Assembly (NCBI GenBank): GCA_964566175.1
Contig: CAZMHU010000003.1
Coordinates: 1-64,000 of the forward strand
Length of the DNA stretch: 64,000 nucleotides
Origin: SIG589 sp964566175
GTDB taxonomy: Bacteria > Bacillota > Clostridia > Oscillospirales > Acutalibacteraceae
Reading direction: 5' to 3'
The notes under the pieces are model-generated. The model was not told the origin of the DNA and made no database searches. It was given only the letters and a program-made list of their open reading frames with translations. This document shows, one piece after another, positions 24,877 to 33,291 of this stretch. Made by a program: the position numbers and the translations under genes. How positions within the stretch are numbered: position 1 is the first letter of the stretch; the number at the start of each line of letters is the position of its first letter.

Positions 24877-25944
24877 TCACCTGTTTTTAGCCTCAAGCAG
24901 TTTTTGTTTTACCTCATCCTCAACAGCACGCAGACGCTTTTCGGCATCGGCACGTTTTTGTCTGCCCTCTTCCTGTATACGCATTACGTCATCGAGTGTG
25001 GCTATAAGTTCCCTGTTGGTGTTTTCAAGCGTCGCAATATCAACAACGGCACGCTCACCCGCTTCGGCGGTTTCAACCGATGCAATGTGAAGCTTTTCGG
25101 CATTGCTACGCAGAAGTTCGTTGGTCATATCGCTGACCATACGCTCGGCGTCTATCGCCTGTTTTGAATGCTCTATTCCAAGAGCTAAAAGCATCTGGTT
25201 TTTCCAAAGCGGTATTGTATTGAGCAACGTCGACTGTATTTTTTCCGACATTTGAGTATCGTTGGACTGTACTAAACGAATTTGCGGAGCGGTTTGTATT
25301 GATATAACTCTCGTAATCTCCAAATCGTGCAGTCGCTTTTCAAAACGGTTTATCATACCATCAAGGTCGTGTGCCGCCTGTGCATCTTCCGCAAGGCCGC
25401 TCTCTTCCGCCTTTGCCCTTGCCGCAGGAAGTTCCTCGTTCTTCAACGTTTCGAGTTTCTGCTTTCCGGCAAGAATATAAACCGTGAGTTCTTTAAAATA
25501 TTCAAGATTGCGGTCATATATTTCGTCAAGAGTCGCAATATCTTTAAGCAGAATTATCTGATGTCGGTCGAGTTCCGCGACTATGCGTTCGATGTTGTTT
25601 TCCGCCTTGTCATATTTCGATTTGAGCGTTGCTATCTTGTTTTTTCCTTTGCTGAAAATGCGAGCAAGACCGCGCTTTTCCTCATCAATCTTAAAGCCTT
25701 TGAGTTCGGTCACCAAATCGGTAATCATATCGCCGACCTGACCGAAATCGCGTGTTCTTATACCCTCAAGCGCTTTGTCCGAAAAATCGGCAATTTTCTG
25801 CTGTGCGCCGCTTCCGAACTGCATAAGCGCACTGCTGTCCGAAGGGTCAATCTCTGCGGCAAGGGCGTTTACCTTTGCCTGCTCCTCTGCGGTAAGGGCG
25901 GTGTTTTCAATGTTTTCCGTCATTTTATTCATTTCTTCACTCAT
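24877..25944 (-). CDS. telA: TelA family protein (toxic anion resistance family)
   Basis: A 355-aa largely helical, coiled-coil protein of the TelA/KlaA family. Family marks include KGKNKIATLKSKYDKAE, a central LDGMINRFEKRLHDLEITR and IRLVQSNDTQMSEKIQSTL. It has no membrane segment. The link of the family to tellurite resistance is historical; TelA proteins are widely conserved and may act in envelope stress. ATG 25944 follows GGGAG and overlaps xpaC by 8 nt; an earlier in-frame start at 25968 is less likely. Confidence 0.9.
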   Translation of the reverse strand: MSEEMNKMTENIENTALTAEEQAKVNALAAEIDPSDSSALMQFGSGAQQKIADFSDKALEGIRTRDFGQVGDMITDLVTELKGFKIDEEKRGLARIFSKGKNKIATLKSKYDKAENNIERIVAELDRHQIILLKDIATLDEIYDRNLEYFKELTVYILAGKQKLETLKNEELPAARAKAEESGLAEDAQAAHDLDGMINRFEKRLHDLEITRVISIQTAPQIRLVQSNDTQMSEKIQSTLLNTIPLWKNQMLLALGIEHSKQAIDAERMVSDMTNELLRSNAEKLHIASVETAEAGERAVVDIATLENTNRELIATLDDVMRIQEEGRQKRADAEKRLRAVEDEVKQKLLEAKNR

Positions 25945-26608
25945 TGCCGTTTTCTCCCTTTTCTTCATTTTCGCCTATAAGTCCCTCACGTTTAAGCAGG
26001 GTGTTAAAAACCGAAATATCGCTTGATATATCAATGCTGTCTGCGGCATAAAGTTCGTCCGTCAGTTTTGAAAACGCCGAAACAGCCGTATCGAGCAGTT
26101 TGCTTATCTTCTCACGCGAGGTTTTGATATTCGCGCCGCTGTTTGCAACATCTTCCATTCCGTCATAGGCTGAAAGCAGTTTTAAAAGCGTGGGCAGATA
26201 ATACTGCATAAACCGCCTTATCTGCGGGCGTTTAGCCGCATCGCGTTCGCCGATTGAAAAAATTTCTTCGGCAGAGAGTTCCACCCTGCGAATTTTTTGG
26301 GAAACTTCTTCATCCGAAATGGCAATATCAGCATCACGAAGTTTTTTCAAATATTCCGCAGCGGTTCTGCGCCAAAGTTCGTCCTCCGAGAGAGTAACCT
26401 TGACGGGAACGGTAATATAGCGAGGTTTGCAGACCTTTTTAAGCAACATAAATAACCCCACCGAAAGCACTGCCGGAATTAAAAAATGCCACCAAAGATA
26501 AAGCGGGAAAAAGAGGGCATAAACTATCCAAAAAATACCCGCCGCATAAAACGGCTTCAGCGAGGGCGCTTCAACCCTGTCATATTCCGTTACAATGTTT
26601 TCCGTCAC
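25937..26608 (-). CDS. xpaC: XpaC-like membrane protein
   Basis: A 223-aa protein with two membrane segments near the N terminus (about 21-39 and 43-58) and a helical C-terminal domain. Its layout, and its place directly before telA, fit the XpaC family, named for 5-bromo-4-chloroindolyl phosphate hydrolysis in Bacillus. GTG 26608 lies 8 nt behind AGGAGG; the GTG at 26617 falls inside that site. It is first in the four-gene envelope operon. Confidence 0.8.
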   Translation of the reverse strand: MTENIVTEYDRVEAPSLKPFYAAGIFWIVYALFFPLYLWWHFLIPAVLSVGLFMLLKKVCKPRYITVPVKVTLSEDELWRRTAAEYLKKLRDADIAISDEEVSQKIRRVELSAEEIFSIGERDAAKRPQIRRFMQYYLPTLLKLLSAYDGMEDVANSGANIKTSREKISKLLDTAVSAFSKLTDELYAADSIDISSDISVFNTLLKREGLIGENEEKGENGNE

Positions 26609-26643
26609 TGCCTCCACCTCCTGTTTTCGGATTATTATATGGT

Positions 26644-26672
26644 ATTATACAATAAATACCGTCGCAAGTCAA
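26644..26672 (-). promoter_or_regulatory. Putative promoter of xpaC-telA-lemA-TPM
   Basis: TTGACT (26672-26667), 17 nt, perfect TATAAT (26649-26644) on the minus strand. Confidence 0.65.
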
Positions 26673-26681
26673 ACACAGTTG

Positions 26682-26710
26682 TTGCGTAATTCGATTTTTT
26701 GGTGTATAAT
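26682..26710 (+). promoter_or_regulatory. Putative promoter of the yhaM operon
   Basis: TTGCGT (26682-26687), 17 nt, TATAAT (26705-26710), partly facing the xpaC promoter. Confidence 0.6.
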
Positions 26711-26740
26711 TGCTTTGATGAAAAGATTCGGAGGTAGTAT

Positions 26741-27709
26741 ATGAATTTTACACCGATTGACAACAAGGGCACGGTTGAGGCCTTTTGTTTGATAAAAAAC
26801 TGTGATAAAAAGGTTTCTTCAAAGGGCGATACGTACCTTGACCTCACCCTTTCCGACAAAAGCGGAGAAATAAACGCAAAAATTTGGAACTACAGCGCCG
26901 CCGAATACGGCGAGTACACAAACGACGATATCGTAAAGGTTCGCGGAACGCTTTCAAAATATCAGGGCAGTGACCAACTTCGCATTGAGCGCATACGCCC
27001 AGTTCTTCCCGCCGATAACGTCTGCGTTGATGACCTTGTTCAGTCTTCGCTTTATTCGGGCGAACAGATGTATAATGAAATCGTTGCCATTGCGAGCGGT
27101 TTTTCGGACGAAGAAATCAAGAAACTGACCCTCACGCTGATTGAGCGCAACCGTGAAAAATTGCTTTATTGGCCGGCGGCGTTCAAACTTCACCACGCGA
27201 TAAGAAGCGGTCTTTTGCTTCACACTCTCTCGATTTTGCGCCTTTGCGAAAGCGTTTGCAAGGTTTATCCCGTTGTTGACAGAGATTTGCTTATGGCGGG
27301 CGCGATTTTACACGACCTTGCCAAAACCGAAGAGTTTGAGGTTTCGCATACCGGAATAGCATCGGGGTATTCTACTAAGGGCAACCTCATAGGTCACCTT
27401 GCCGGCGGCGCTATGATGATTGAAGAAGTTGCACACGAACTCGGAATAAGCGAAGAAACCGCCGTTTTGCTTGAGCATATGGTGCTCTCTCACCACGGCG
27501 AACCCGAATACGGTGCTTGCGTGCGACCTATGTTCTTAGAGGCTGTTCTGCTTTCGCAACTTGACACGCTCGACGCCACGGTTTACGAAATCAACGATGC
27601 CACCGCACCGCTTGAAAAGGGTGCTTTCTCGGGACGTATGTGGGCGCTTGACAACCGCAAACTTTACAAACACGGTCGCAAACAGGACGAAAACATTAAA
27701 TTGTTTTAA
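26741..27709 (+). CDS. yhaM: 3'-5' exoribonuclease YhaM family
   Basis: A 322-aa two-domain protein: an N-terminal OB-fold nucleic-acid binding domain (about 10-90) and an HD-domain phosphohydrolase (HAIRSGLLLHT, AGAILHDLAKTEEF, HHGEPEYG). This matches YhaM/Cbf1, a 3'-5' exonuclease acting on RNA and single-stranded DNA (B. subtilis protein 314 aa). It has AGGTAG before the ATG and leads an operon with the DUF1858, trmK and rqcH genes. Confidence 0.92.
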   Translation: MNFTPIDNKGTVEAFCLIKNCDKKVSSKGDTYLDLTLSDKSGEINAKIWNYSAAEYGEYTNDDIVKVRGTLSKYQGSDQLRIERIRPVLPADNVCVDDLVQSSLYSGEQMYNEIVAIASGFSDEEIKKLTLTLIERNREKLLYWPAAFKLHHAIRSGLLLHTLSILRLCESVCKVYPVVDRDLLMAGAILHDLAKTEEFEVSHTGIASGYSTKGNLIGHLAGGAMMIEEVAHELGISEETAVLLEHMVLSHHGEPEYGACVRPMFLEAVLLSQLDTLDATVYEINDATAPLEKGAFSGRMWALDNRKLYKHGRKQDENIKLF

Positions 27710-27755
27710 TCCTTTTCGATAAAAAACAAAAAATAAAAAACAAGGAGTTTTAAAA

Positions 27756-27956
27756 ATGAAAATTACAAAAGATATGTGTATAGGCGACGTTCTCGATATG
27801 GATCAGGGTGCAGGAAAATATTTCCTCGAAATAGGAATGCACTGCCTCGGATGTCCCTCTGCCAGAGGCGAAAGCATTGAACAGGCTTGCGCCGTTCACG
27901 GAACAGACTGCGACGCACTCGTTGCAAAACTCAACGAATACTTTGCAGAAAAATAA
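27756..27956 (+). CDS. DUF1858 redox-disulfide domain protein
   Basis: A 66-aa stand-alone DUF1858 domain, the 'hybrid cluster protein-associated redox disulfide' type. It shows IGDVLDMD, the paired cysteines in GMHCLGCPSARGE and a short helix with CAVHGTDCDALV. AAGGAG precedes the ATG. Its stop overlaps the start of trmK (TAATG). A small redox or electron-transfer role is inferred; no hybrid cluster protein is in the window. Confidence 0.88.
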   Translation: MKITKDMCIGDVLDMDQGAGKYFLEIGMHCLGCPSARGESIEQACAVHGTDCDALVAKLNEYFAEK

Positions 27957-28630
27957 TGCAGACGCTGAGCAAACGCCTGTCGGCAATCGCCTCGCTCATT
28001 AACAAGGGGGAGCGCGTTGCCGATATAGGCACCGACCACGGCTATTTGCCGATTTTTCTGCGTCAAAGCGGAACAAGTCCATTTGTTTTGGCGTGCGATA
28101 TCGGTGAGTTGCCGCTTAAGAGTGCCGTAAACAACGTTAAAAAAAGCGGGCTCGACAATATTGCGTTTCGCCTGTGTGACGGTCTTGACGGCGTTACCGA
28201 AAACGAGGTTGACACCGTTGTTATCGCCGGTATGGGCGGAGAATGTATTGCGGGAATTTTAAGGCGCTGCGGCTGGGCAAAAAACAGCGGCAAGCGCTTT
28301 ATTCTTCAGCCTATGAATTCTCCCGAAGAGTTGCGCCTTTTTCTGCTTGACGGATATACCGTCCGCCGAGAAGAGGCTGTTCTCGACGGCGGCAGAGCCT
28401 ATACGGTTTTGGAGGTTATCGCCCTTCCAGACACGACCGCTCGAGACGACAGTTTTGCTTTTTGCGGTCTGCTCAACCCGAAAAAAGAAGCCGACAGAGC
28501 CTATCTTTCAAAGCAATATAAGCGGCTTAACGGCTGTGCCGAAGAGATTAAAGACATTGCCGAAACCAAAGAACGTTTTGACTTTTTCCGTTTCGGTGCT
28601 GATTCCATAAAACAGGTTTTGGAGATTTAG
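27956..28630 (+). CDS. trmK: tRNA (adenine-22-N1)-methyltransferase
   Basis: A 224-aa class I SAM methyltransferase of the TrmK family that methylates A22 in bacterial tRNAs. The N terminus has LSKRLSAIASL and the SAM loop VADIGTDHGYLPIFL; VVIAGMGGECIAGIL and ILQPMN are the conserved later motifs. Length is typical (about 230). ATG 27956 shares one base with the DUF1858 stop codon. rqcH begins 1 nt after its stop. Confidence 0.93.
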   Translation: MQTLSKRLSAIASLINKGERVADIGTDHGYLPIFLRQSGTSPFVLACDIGELPLKSAVNNVKKSGLDNIAFRLCDGLDGVTENEVDTVVIAGMGGECIAGILRRCGWAKNSGKRFILQPMNSPEELRLFLLDGYTVRREEAVLDGGRAYTVLEVIALPDTTARDDSFAFCGLLNPKKEADRAYLSKQYKRLNGCAEEIKDIAETKERFDFFRFGADSIKQVLEI

Positions 28631-28631
28631 T

Positions 28632-30344
28632 ATGCCACTTGACGGTATTTTTATTTCACGGCTGTGTGATGAACTCGGTGCGGCTTGCGGAAGCCGTGCC
28701 GACAAAATTTTTCAGCCGTCTAAAGACGAACTCGTAATAACACTGCGCGCATCGGGATTTGCAAAAAAACTCCTGCTTTGTGCACGGTCGGGTTCGTCGC
28801 GCATTCATTTCACCGAAGAAAGTTTTGAAAACCCCGCAGTACCACCAATGTTCTGTATGCTTATGCGGAAACATCTGTCCGGCGGAAAACTGCTCTCGGT
28901 CACACAGGACGGCTATGAGCGTGCGATAACGCTCACATTTCTCGCAACCGACGAACTCGGTGACAGAAAAGAACTTCGCCTTATAACCGAACTTATAGGC
29001 AACAATTCAAATATCATTTTAGTCGGCGCAGACGGCAGAATTATCGACGCCATACGCCGTTCCGACATTGAAAGCGGCAGCCGACTCATTCAACCCGGCG
29101 CAATATACACACCGCCCGAGGCACAGCAAAAGCAAGGCCCGAAAAACACGGCACTTGCCGAAGCCGCAATACTCGAAAAGTGTGAACTTCCGCTCTCCCG
29201 TGCAATTCTCGAAAGCATATCGGGAATATCACCACTCACGGCAAGAGAACTTGCGTTTGAAGTTTCCCCCTCGGATACCACCGTATCCTCGCTTAACGCC
29301 GAAGAGCGCTCAAAACTCAAAACCGTTCTTTCGGAACTGCCGTCACTCTGCGACGGCGGAATGCCGTATATGATTTCGGACGAATACGGCATACCGAAAG
29401 ATTTTTCATATATGCCAATTCGGCAGTACGGCAATTTATACAGCGGCAAAAGTTTTGCCTCTTTTGCAGAACTGCTTGACGGTTTTTATTCCGAGCGTGA
29501 CCATCTTTACCGCCTGCGCCGCAGTGCAAACGATGTTTACAAAACACTGCAAAATCTTGCCGTACGCACCGACAAAAAACTCGCACTCCGTCGGCAGGAA
29601 CTTAAAAAGTGTGCCGACAGAGATAAATATCGAATATACGGCGAACTGATAAAAGCGAATATTTCAAAAATCGAGCGCGGTGCCGAAAGCGCCGTAGTTC
29701 CGAACTATTATGACGAAAATCTCTGCGACATAGAAATTCCGCTCGACCCCGCACTCTCGCCCGCCGCAAATTCCGCAAAGTATTTTAAGGAATACCGAAA
29801 AAAATGCTCTGCCGAACATACCCTCGGCGGACTTATTGAGGATTGCGAGCGTGAGAAAAAATATATAAACTCGGTACAGGACGCCCTTGACCGTGCCGAA
29901 ACGGTTGCCGAAATTCTCGATATAAGAGAAGAACTCGAAACCGCCGGATATTTGAAAAAACCGAAGGGCAAAACCGCAAAACGTCAGGCACTCAAACCGA
30001 GAGAATACATATCCTCGGACGGTTTTAAAATACTTGTCGGACGCAACAACACGCAAAACGACACTCTGACTCTCCGCACGGCAAAAAAGGACGATTTGTG
30101 GCTTCACACCAAAAACATTCACGGTTCACACGTTATTGTCTTTTGCGACGGAAAAGAGCCGCCCGACACTACCGTGACGGAAGCGGCACAGCTCGCCGCA
30201 TACCATTCACAGGCACGCTCTTCCTCGCAAGTGCCGATTGACTATACCAAAGTCAAAAATGTAAAAAAACCGACAGGAGCAAAACCCGGTATGGTAATTT
30301 ACAAAACCAACAACACGGTTTTCGTAACACCGAAAGAACTTTAA
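28632..30344 (+). CDS. rqcH: RqcH/NFACT-family ribosome quality control protein
   Basis: A 570-aa protein of the NFACT (FbpA/Rqc2) family. It binds stalled 50S-peptidyl-tRNA complexes and directs addition of alanine tails that mark the nascent chain for degradation. NFACT-N begins MPLDGIFISRLCDEL. A coiled-coil region at about 285-440 follows, then NFACT-R with DDLWLHTKNIHGSHVIV and VPIDYTKVKNVKKP. Length is normal. It ends the yhaM operon and is followed by a strong terminator. Confidence 0.94.
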   Translation: MPLDGIFISRLCDELGAACGSRADKIFQPSKDELVITLRASGFAKKLLLCARSGSSRIHFTEESFENPAVPPMFCMLMRKHLSGGKLLSVTQDGYERAITLTFLATDELGDRKELRLITELIGNNSNIILVGADGRIIDAIRRSDIESGSRLIQPGAIYTPPEAQQKQGPKNTALAEAAILEKCELPLSRAILESISGISPLTARELAFEVSPSDTTVSSLNAEERSKLKTVLSELPSLCDGGMPYMISDEYGIPKDFSYMPIRQYGNLYSGKSFASFAELLDGFYSERDHLYRLRRSANDVYKTLQNLAVRTDKKLALRRQELKKCADRDKYRIYGELIKANISKIERGAESAVVPNYYDENLCDIEIPLDPALSPAANSAKYFKEYRKKCSAEHTLGGLIEDCEREKKYINSVQDALDRAETVAEILDIREELETAGYLKKPKGKTAKRQALKPREYISSDGFKILVGRNNTQNDTLTLRTAKKDDLWLHTKNIHGSHVIVFCDGKEPPDTTVTEAAQLAAYHSQARSSSQVPIDYTKVKNVKKPTGAKPGMVIYKTNNTVFVTPKEL

Positions 30345-30376
30345 ACGGCGCAAACAGCGCCGTTTTTTTTATTTTT
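30345..30376 (+). terminator. Terminator after rqcH
   Basis: ACGGCGC/GCGCCGT stem with loop AAACA and a run of eight T. Confidence 0.9.
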
Positions 30377-30596
30377 GCTTTCGCCCGAAAAGAAGAATAT
30401 CGCACGACACCGCCGAGAACACACCCAAGAGTAACACCCTTTGTGCAAGCGAGCCGAAAAGGTCGATAATACGCAGGACAAAAATCCCGTCCGAACTGTG
30501 CGGCAAATATATTATGTAACAAAGACACAAAAGCGAACAAACCTCGCTGAACGCCGAAAAAATTTTAATGATTGTTTTTGCGGGTTTTTTACACAT
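30369..30596 (-). CDS. Small two-span membrane protein
   Basis: A 75-aa protein with two hydrophobic segments (about 14-35 and 45-65) and short charged ends. ATG 30596 follows GGAGAG at good spacing; an in-frame TTG at 30611 overlaps this site. Its 3' end lies inside the terminator region of rqcH, which faces it. I recognise no family. A promoter just upstream supports real expression. Confidence 0.6.
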   Translation of the reverse strand: MCKKPAKTIIKIFSAFSEVCSLLCLCYIIYLPHSSDGIFVLRIIDLFGSLAQRVLLLGVFSAVSCDILLFGRKQK

Positions 30597-30621
30597 ATTT
30601 TTTCTCTCCAATCATAACAAA

Positions 30622-30650
30622 ATTTTAATACGATTTTTTACGAATATCAA
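30622..30650 (-). promoter_or_regulatory. Putative promoter of the 75-aa membrane protein gene
   Basis: TTGATA (30650-30645), 17 nt, TAAAAT (30627-30622) on the minus strand. Confidence 0.5.
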
Positions 30651-30759
30651 GAAAATTTGTTTTCCTGCACTTCCCGATTTTTGAAGTTTTTCCATATTTT
30701 TCTTTTATTTACGTCGATTTTCTCCATTTTTCTAAATGTGAAAGTTTTTGGAATTTTTA

Positions 30760-30788
30760 TTGACAAAGCATTTGCTCGGTACTATAAT
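30760..30788 (+). promoter_or_regulatory. Putative promoter of the 30820 gene
   Basis: Perfect TTGACA (30760-30765) and TATAAT (30783-30788) with a 17-nt spacer. Confidence 0.7.
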
Positions 30789-30819
30789 TTCAACACAAGC
30801 CAAGAGCGGAGATGATGTT

Positions 30820-31041
30820 ATGAAATCCTGCAAATATCAAGTTACGGCAACGAAAAAACAAAACGAAAACGGAGCGGCTGTCACGGTTTACGGTATAACC
30901 CTCGCCGACGGCGAAAACCGCGTCGTGTTTGATGACCTGTGCACGGATTTGACACGTATAAAACACCTGTGCGCCCTGCTTAACGAACTTTCACCCGACC
31001 CACACACTCTCCCCGATATTTTTTGTGATTTTTTATATTAA
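30820..31041 (+). CDS. Small protein, probably DUF6514 family
   Basis: A 73-aa soluble protein. The pattern YGITLADGENRVVFDDLCTD, then LCALLNELSPDPHTLPDIFCDFLY, matches what I recall of the short clostridial DUF6514 family, of unknown function. GGAGA lies before ATG 30820; a frame open from 30748 has no ribosome site and would contain the promoter. It stands just before the exopolysaccharide operon but has its own consensus promoter. Confidence 0.65.
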   Translation: MKSCKYQVTATKKQNENGAAVTVYGITLADGENRVVFDDLCTDLTRIKHLCALLNELSPDPHTLPDIFCDFLY

Positions 31042-31046
31042 ATTTC

Positions 31047-31075
31047 TTGTCATTTCGTCGTATATATGATATAAT
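31047..31075 (+). promoter_or_regulatory. Putative promoter of the exopolysaccharide operon
   Basis: TTGTCA (31047-31052), 17 nt, TATAAT (31070-31075). Confidence 0.6.
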
Positions 31076-31122
31076 ACATAAAAATTGTACATTAACGGCT
31101 TTGAAAGGGGTTTTTTAAGTCT

Positions 31123-31848
31123 ATGAACGAAATTTCGGTAAAATTTGTTCTTGACGTTGTCATAAAAAGGATTTGGGCTGTGCTTATCGCTGTTGCGGTT
31201 TTTGCAGGCGCAACCTTTTTCTACAACGCAAACTTTGTTGATCCTGTCTATTCCGCATCGTCTTCCGTTTTGGGAAGCAACGGCGGTATCGTAAGCGAAA
31301 ACACCGCATCAACCTCCACCACGGATAAAATCGGAAGCAGTGACGTTGCTTCTTCTCTCAACATTATCGATACGTATATCGACATTATGAAAACCTACGG
31401 TTTTTATGAGTTTATTTCCGAAGAGTCGGAAATAAAGAAATTCGATTACTCTGTTGACCAACTCAAAAAAATGACAACTATCGAACGTCGTTCCGACTCA
31501 TCGCTTTTTATCGACATAAACGTAAAATGCGGCAACGAGCGACAGGCTGTTGTCATAGCAAACTGCATTTCAATGCTCGCTCCGGAATACATTAAAACTC
31601 TTTTAAACAATTCCTATATCGTACAAGCAGATAAATGCGTTTCGGCACGTATGGTTGCCCCCCTCACGATGAGAAATACCGCACTTATGGGTATTTTGGG
31701 TGGCGTTCTCGCCGTCGCATTCTTTGTTCTCCTTGCCGCAACCGACAACACCATCAAAGGCGAGGAAGACATTTCCAAAAAGTATAGCATACCGGTGCTC
31801 GGTGTAGTGCCCGATTTTGAGTCCAAAAATACGAAAGGAGCAAAATAG
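31123..31848 (+). CDS. cpsC: Wzz/CpsC-type polysaccharide co-polymerase
   Basis: A 241-aa chain-length regulator and membrane activator for the tyrosine kinase next to it. Two membrane segments (about 16-36 and 186-206) bracket an extracytoplasmic domain of about 150 residues. A short cytoplasmic end (EEDISKKYSIPVLGVVPDF) is the typical kinase-activating tail. AAAGGGG precedes the ATG. The kinase gene begins 1 nt after its stop, the usual split CpsC/CpsD arrangement of Gram-positive bacteria. Confidence 0.88.
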   Translation: MNEISVKFVLDVVIKRIWAVLIAVAVFAGATFFYNANFVDPVYSASSSVLGSNGGIVSENTASTSTTDKIGSSDVASSLNIIDTYIDIMKTYGFYEFISEESEIKKFDYSVDQLKKMTTIERRSDSSLFIDINVKCGNERQAVVIANCISMLAPEYIKTLLNNSYIVQADKCVSARMVAPLTMRNTALMGILGGVLAVAFFVLLAATDNTIKGEEDISKKYSIPVLGVVPDFESKNTKGAK

Positions 31849-31849
31849 C

Positions 31850-32563
31850 ATGAGCAACAAAAACACCGCCGGAAAAACAGCGTCCGCACCGGAAAACAAA
31901 AACCTCGCACATTTCGCAGTCGTAGAGTCCTATAAAATGATACGAACAAATCTTTTGTTCCTTTTGTCACAGTCACATGAAAAGGCAATAACCATTTCAA
32001 GTTCGGTTGCGGGCGAAGGAAAATCCACCACAGCCATTAATATCGCAGTTGCGTTTTCGCAACTCGGCTGCCGCGTTCTGCTTATCGACGCAGATATGCG
32101 AAAACCCTCGGTTCACAAAAAGCTCCGTATTTCAAACGAAAATGGTCTCAGTTCCCTGCTTGTCGGCTTCTCGCAACTTGACGAAACCATAAGCCACATA
32201 AATGAAAACTTTGACGTTATCACGGCAGGCCCGACTCCGCCGAACCCATCAGAACTTTTGGGTTCGGAACAGATGTCACAGTTGCTTGACCGTCTGTATG
32301 CCGATTATGATTATGTCATTCTCGACACACCGCCGATAAATATCGTACCGGACGCACTCGTTGTCGCGCCCAAAACAAGCGGCATTGTCTTTGTTGTTCA
32401 AAACTATACGACCCCGCACGCTCTCTTCCAGAAAGCAATAAACAGCATAGACTTTGCCGGCGTTAAACTTCTCGGCGTTATCCTTAACGGCTCTAACGAT
32501 AAATTCAGCAAAAAATACCGTTACAGATATAAATACAATTCTTATAATTACGCATATAAGTAG
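31850..32563 (+). CDS. cpsD: CpsD-type bacterial tyrosine kinase
   Basis: A 237-aa BY-kinase controlling exopolysaccharide production. It has the Walker A loop SVAGEGKSTT, the Walker A' LLIDADMRKP and the Walker B DYVILDTPP. The C-terminal end is a tyrosine cluster (YRYRYKYNSYNYAYK) that is the expected autophosphorylation site. AAAGGAG lies before ATG 31850; an upstream in-frame start at 31817 is inside cpsC. Confidence 0.93.
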   Translation: MSNKNTAGKTASAPENKNLAHFAVVESYKMIRTNLLFLLSQSHEKAITISSSVAGEGKSTTAINIAVAFSQLGCRVLLIDADMRKPSVHKKLRISNENGLSSLLVGFSQLDETISHINENFDVITAGPTPPNPSELLGSEQMSQLLDRLYADYDYVILDTPPINIVPDALVVAPKTSGIVFVVQNYTTPHALFQKAINSIDFAGVKLLGVILNGSNDKFSKKYRYRYKYNSYNYAYK

Positions 32564-32571
32564 GTTTTATT

Positions 32572-33291
32572 ATGTATATTGACATTCATTCCCATATACT
32601 TCCGAATGTTGATGACGGTTCAAAAAGCATTTCCGAATCTATTCGAATGCTCAAAATGCTGAAAGAACAAGGGGTTGACACCGTCGCCCTCACGCCTCAC
32701 TTCTATCCCGCCACCGAACTCACCGTGAGCGAATACAAAGAACGCATAATTTCCTCATACGGCAAACTTAAAGAGGCAGCAGACGGAATTTATGCGAATC
32801 TTTTTCTCGGCAGCGAGGTATATCTCTTTCACGGCATTGCAGCCTTTTCCGACATTAAAGAACTTTGCATAAACGGCTCGAAGTATATACTTGTGGAATT
32901 GCCCTACAGGCGCATATCTTCCCGCACCGTCGATGATATAATCGAACTCAATTTAAGCCGCGGTCTCACACCGATTTTGGCACATATCGAACGGTACAGC
33001 CGTTTTGAAAATTATGAGCGTCTGCTTTCCCTCATATCAGACGGATATGCACTCGGACAGATTAACGCCTATTCGCTGTTGCATTTTAAAACAAGACGCA
33101 CTGCTTGCAAATTGATAAAAGACGGCTATGTCCACCTCATTGCAAGCGACGCACACTCGGCCGATGAAAATCCCCCGAGAATAGGCGAGGGTCTTGCCTT
33201 TGTCGAAAAGAAACTCGGCAGGTCTTATGCGGAAAGACTTAAATCAAATTGCGATAATATTTATAACGAAATTTTGAAGGGGTCAGAATGA
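32572..33291 (+). CDS. cpsB: CpsB-type tyrosine phosphatase (PHP domain)
   Basis: A 239-aa manganese-dependent PHP-fold phosphatase that reverses phosphorylation of the CpsD tyrosine tail. Metal-ligand motifs are DIHSHILPNVDDG at the N terminus, TPHFYP, a central HIERYSRF and IASDAHS near the C terminus. It starts 8 nt after cpsD and overlaps the next gene by 4 nt. Confidence 0.93.
   Translation: MYIDIHSHILPNVDDGSKSISESIRMLKMLKEQGVDTVALTPHFYPATELTVSEYKERIISSYGKLKEAADGIYANLFLGSEVYLFHGIAAFSDIKELCINGSKYILVELPYRRISSRTVDDIIELNLSRGLTPILAHIERYSRFENYERLLSLISDGYALGQINAYSLLHFKTRRTACKLIKDGYVHLIASDAHSADENPPRIGEGLAFVEKKLGRSYAERLKSNCDNIYNEILKGSE

Noticed and set aside
24877..25944. A tellurite resistance island
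   Set aside because: TelA here is in the common chromosomal XpaC-TelA-LemA-TPM arrangement, with no ter genes or mobility genes.
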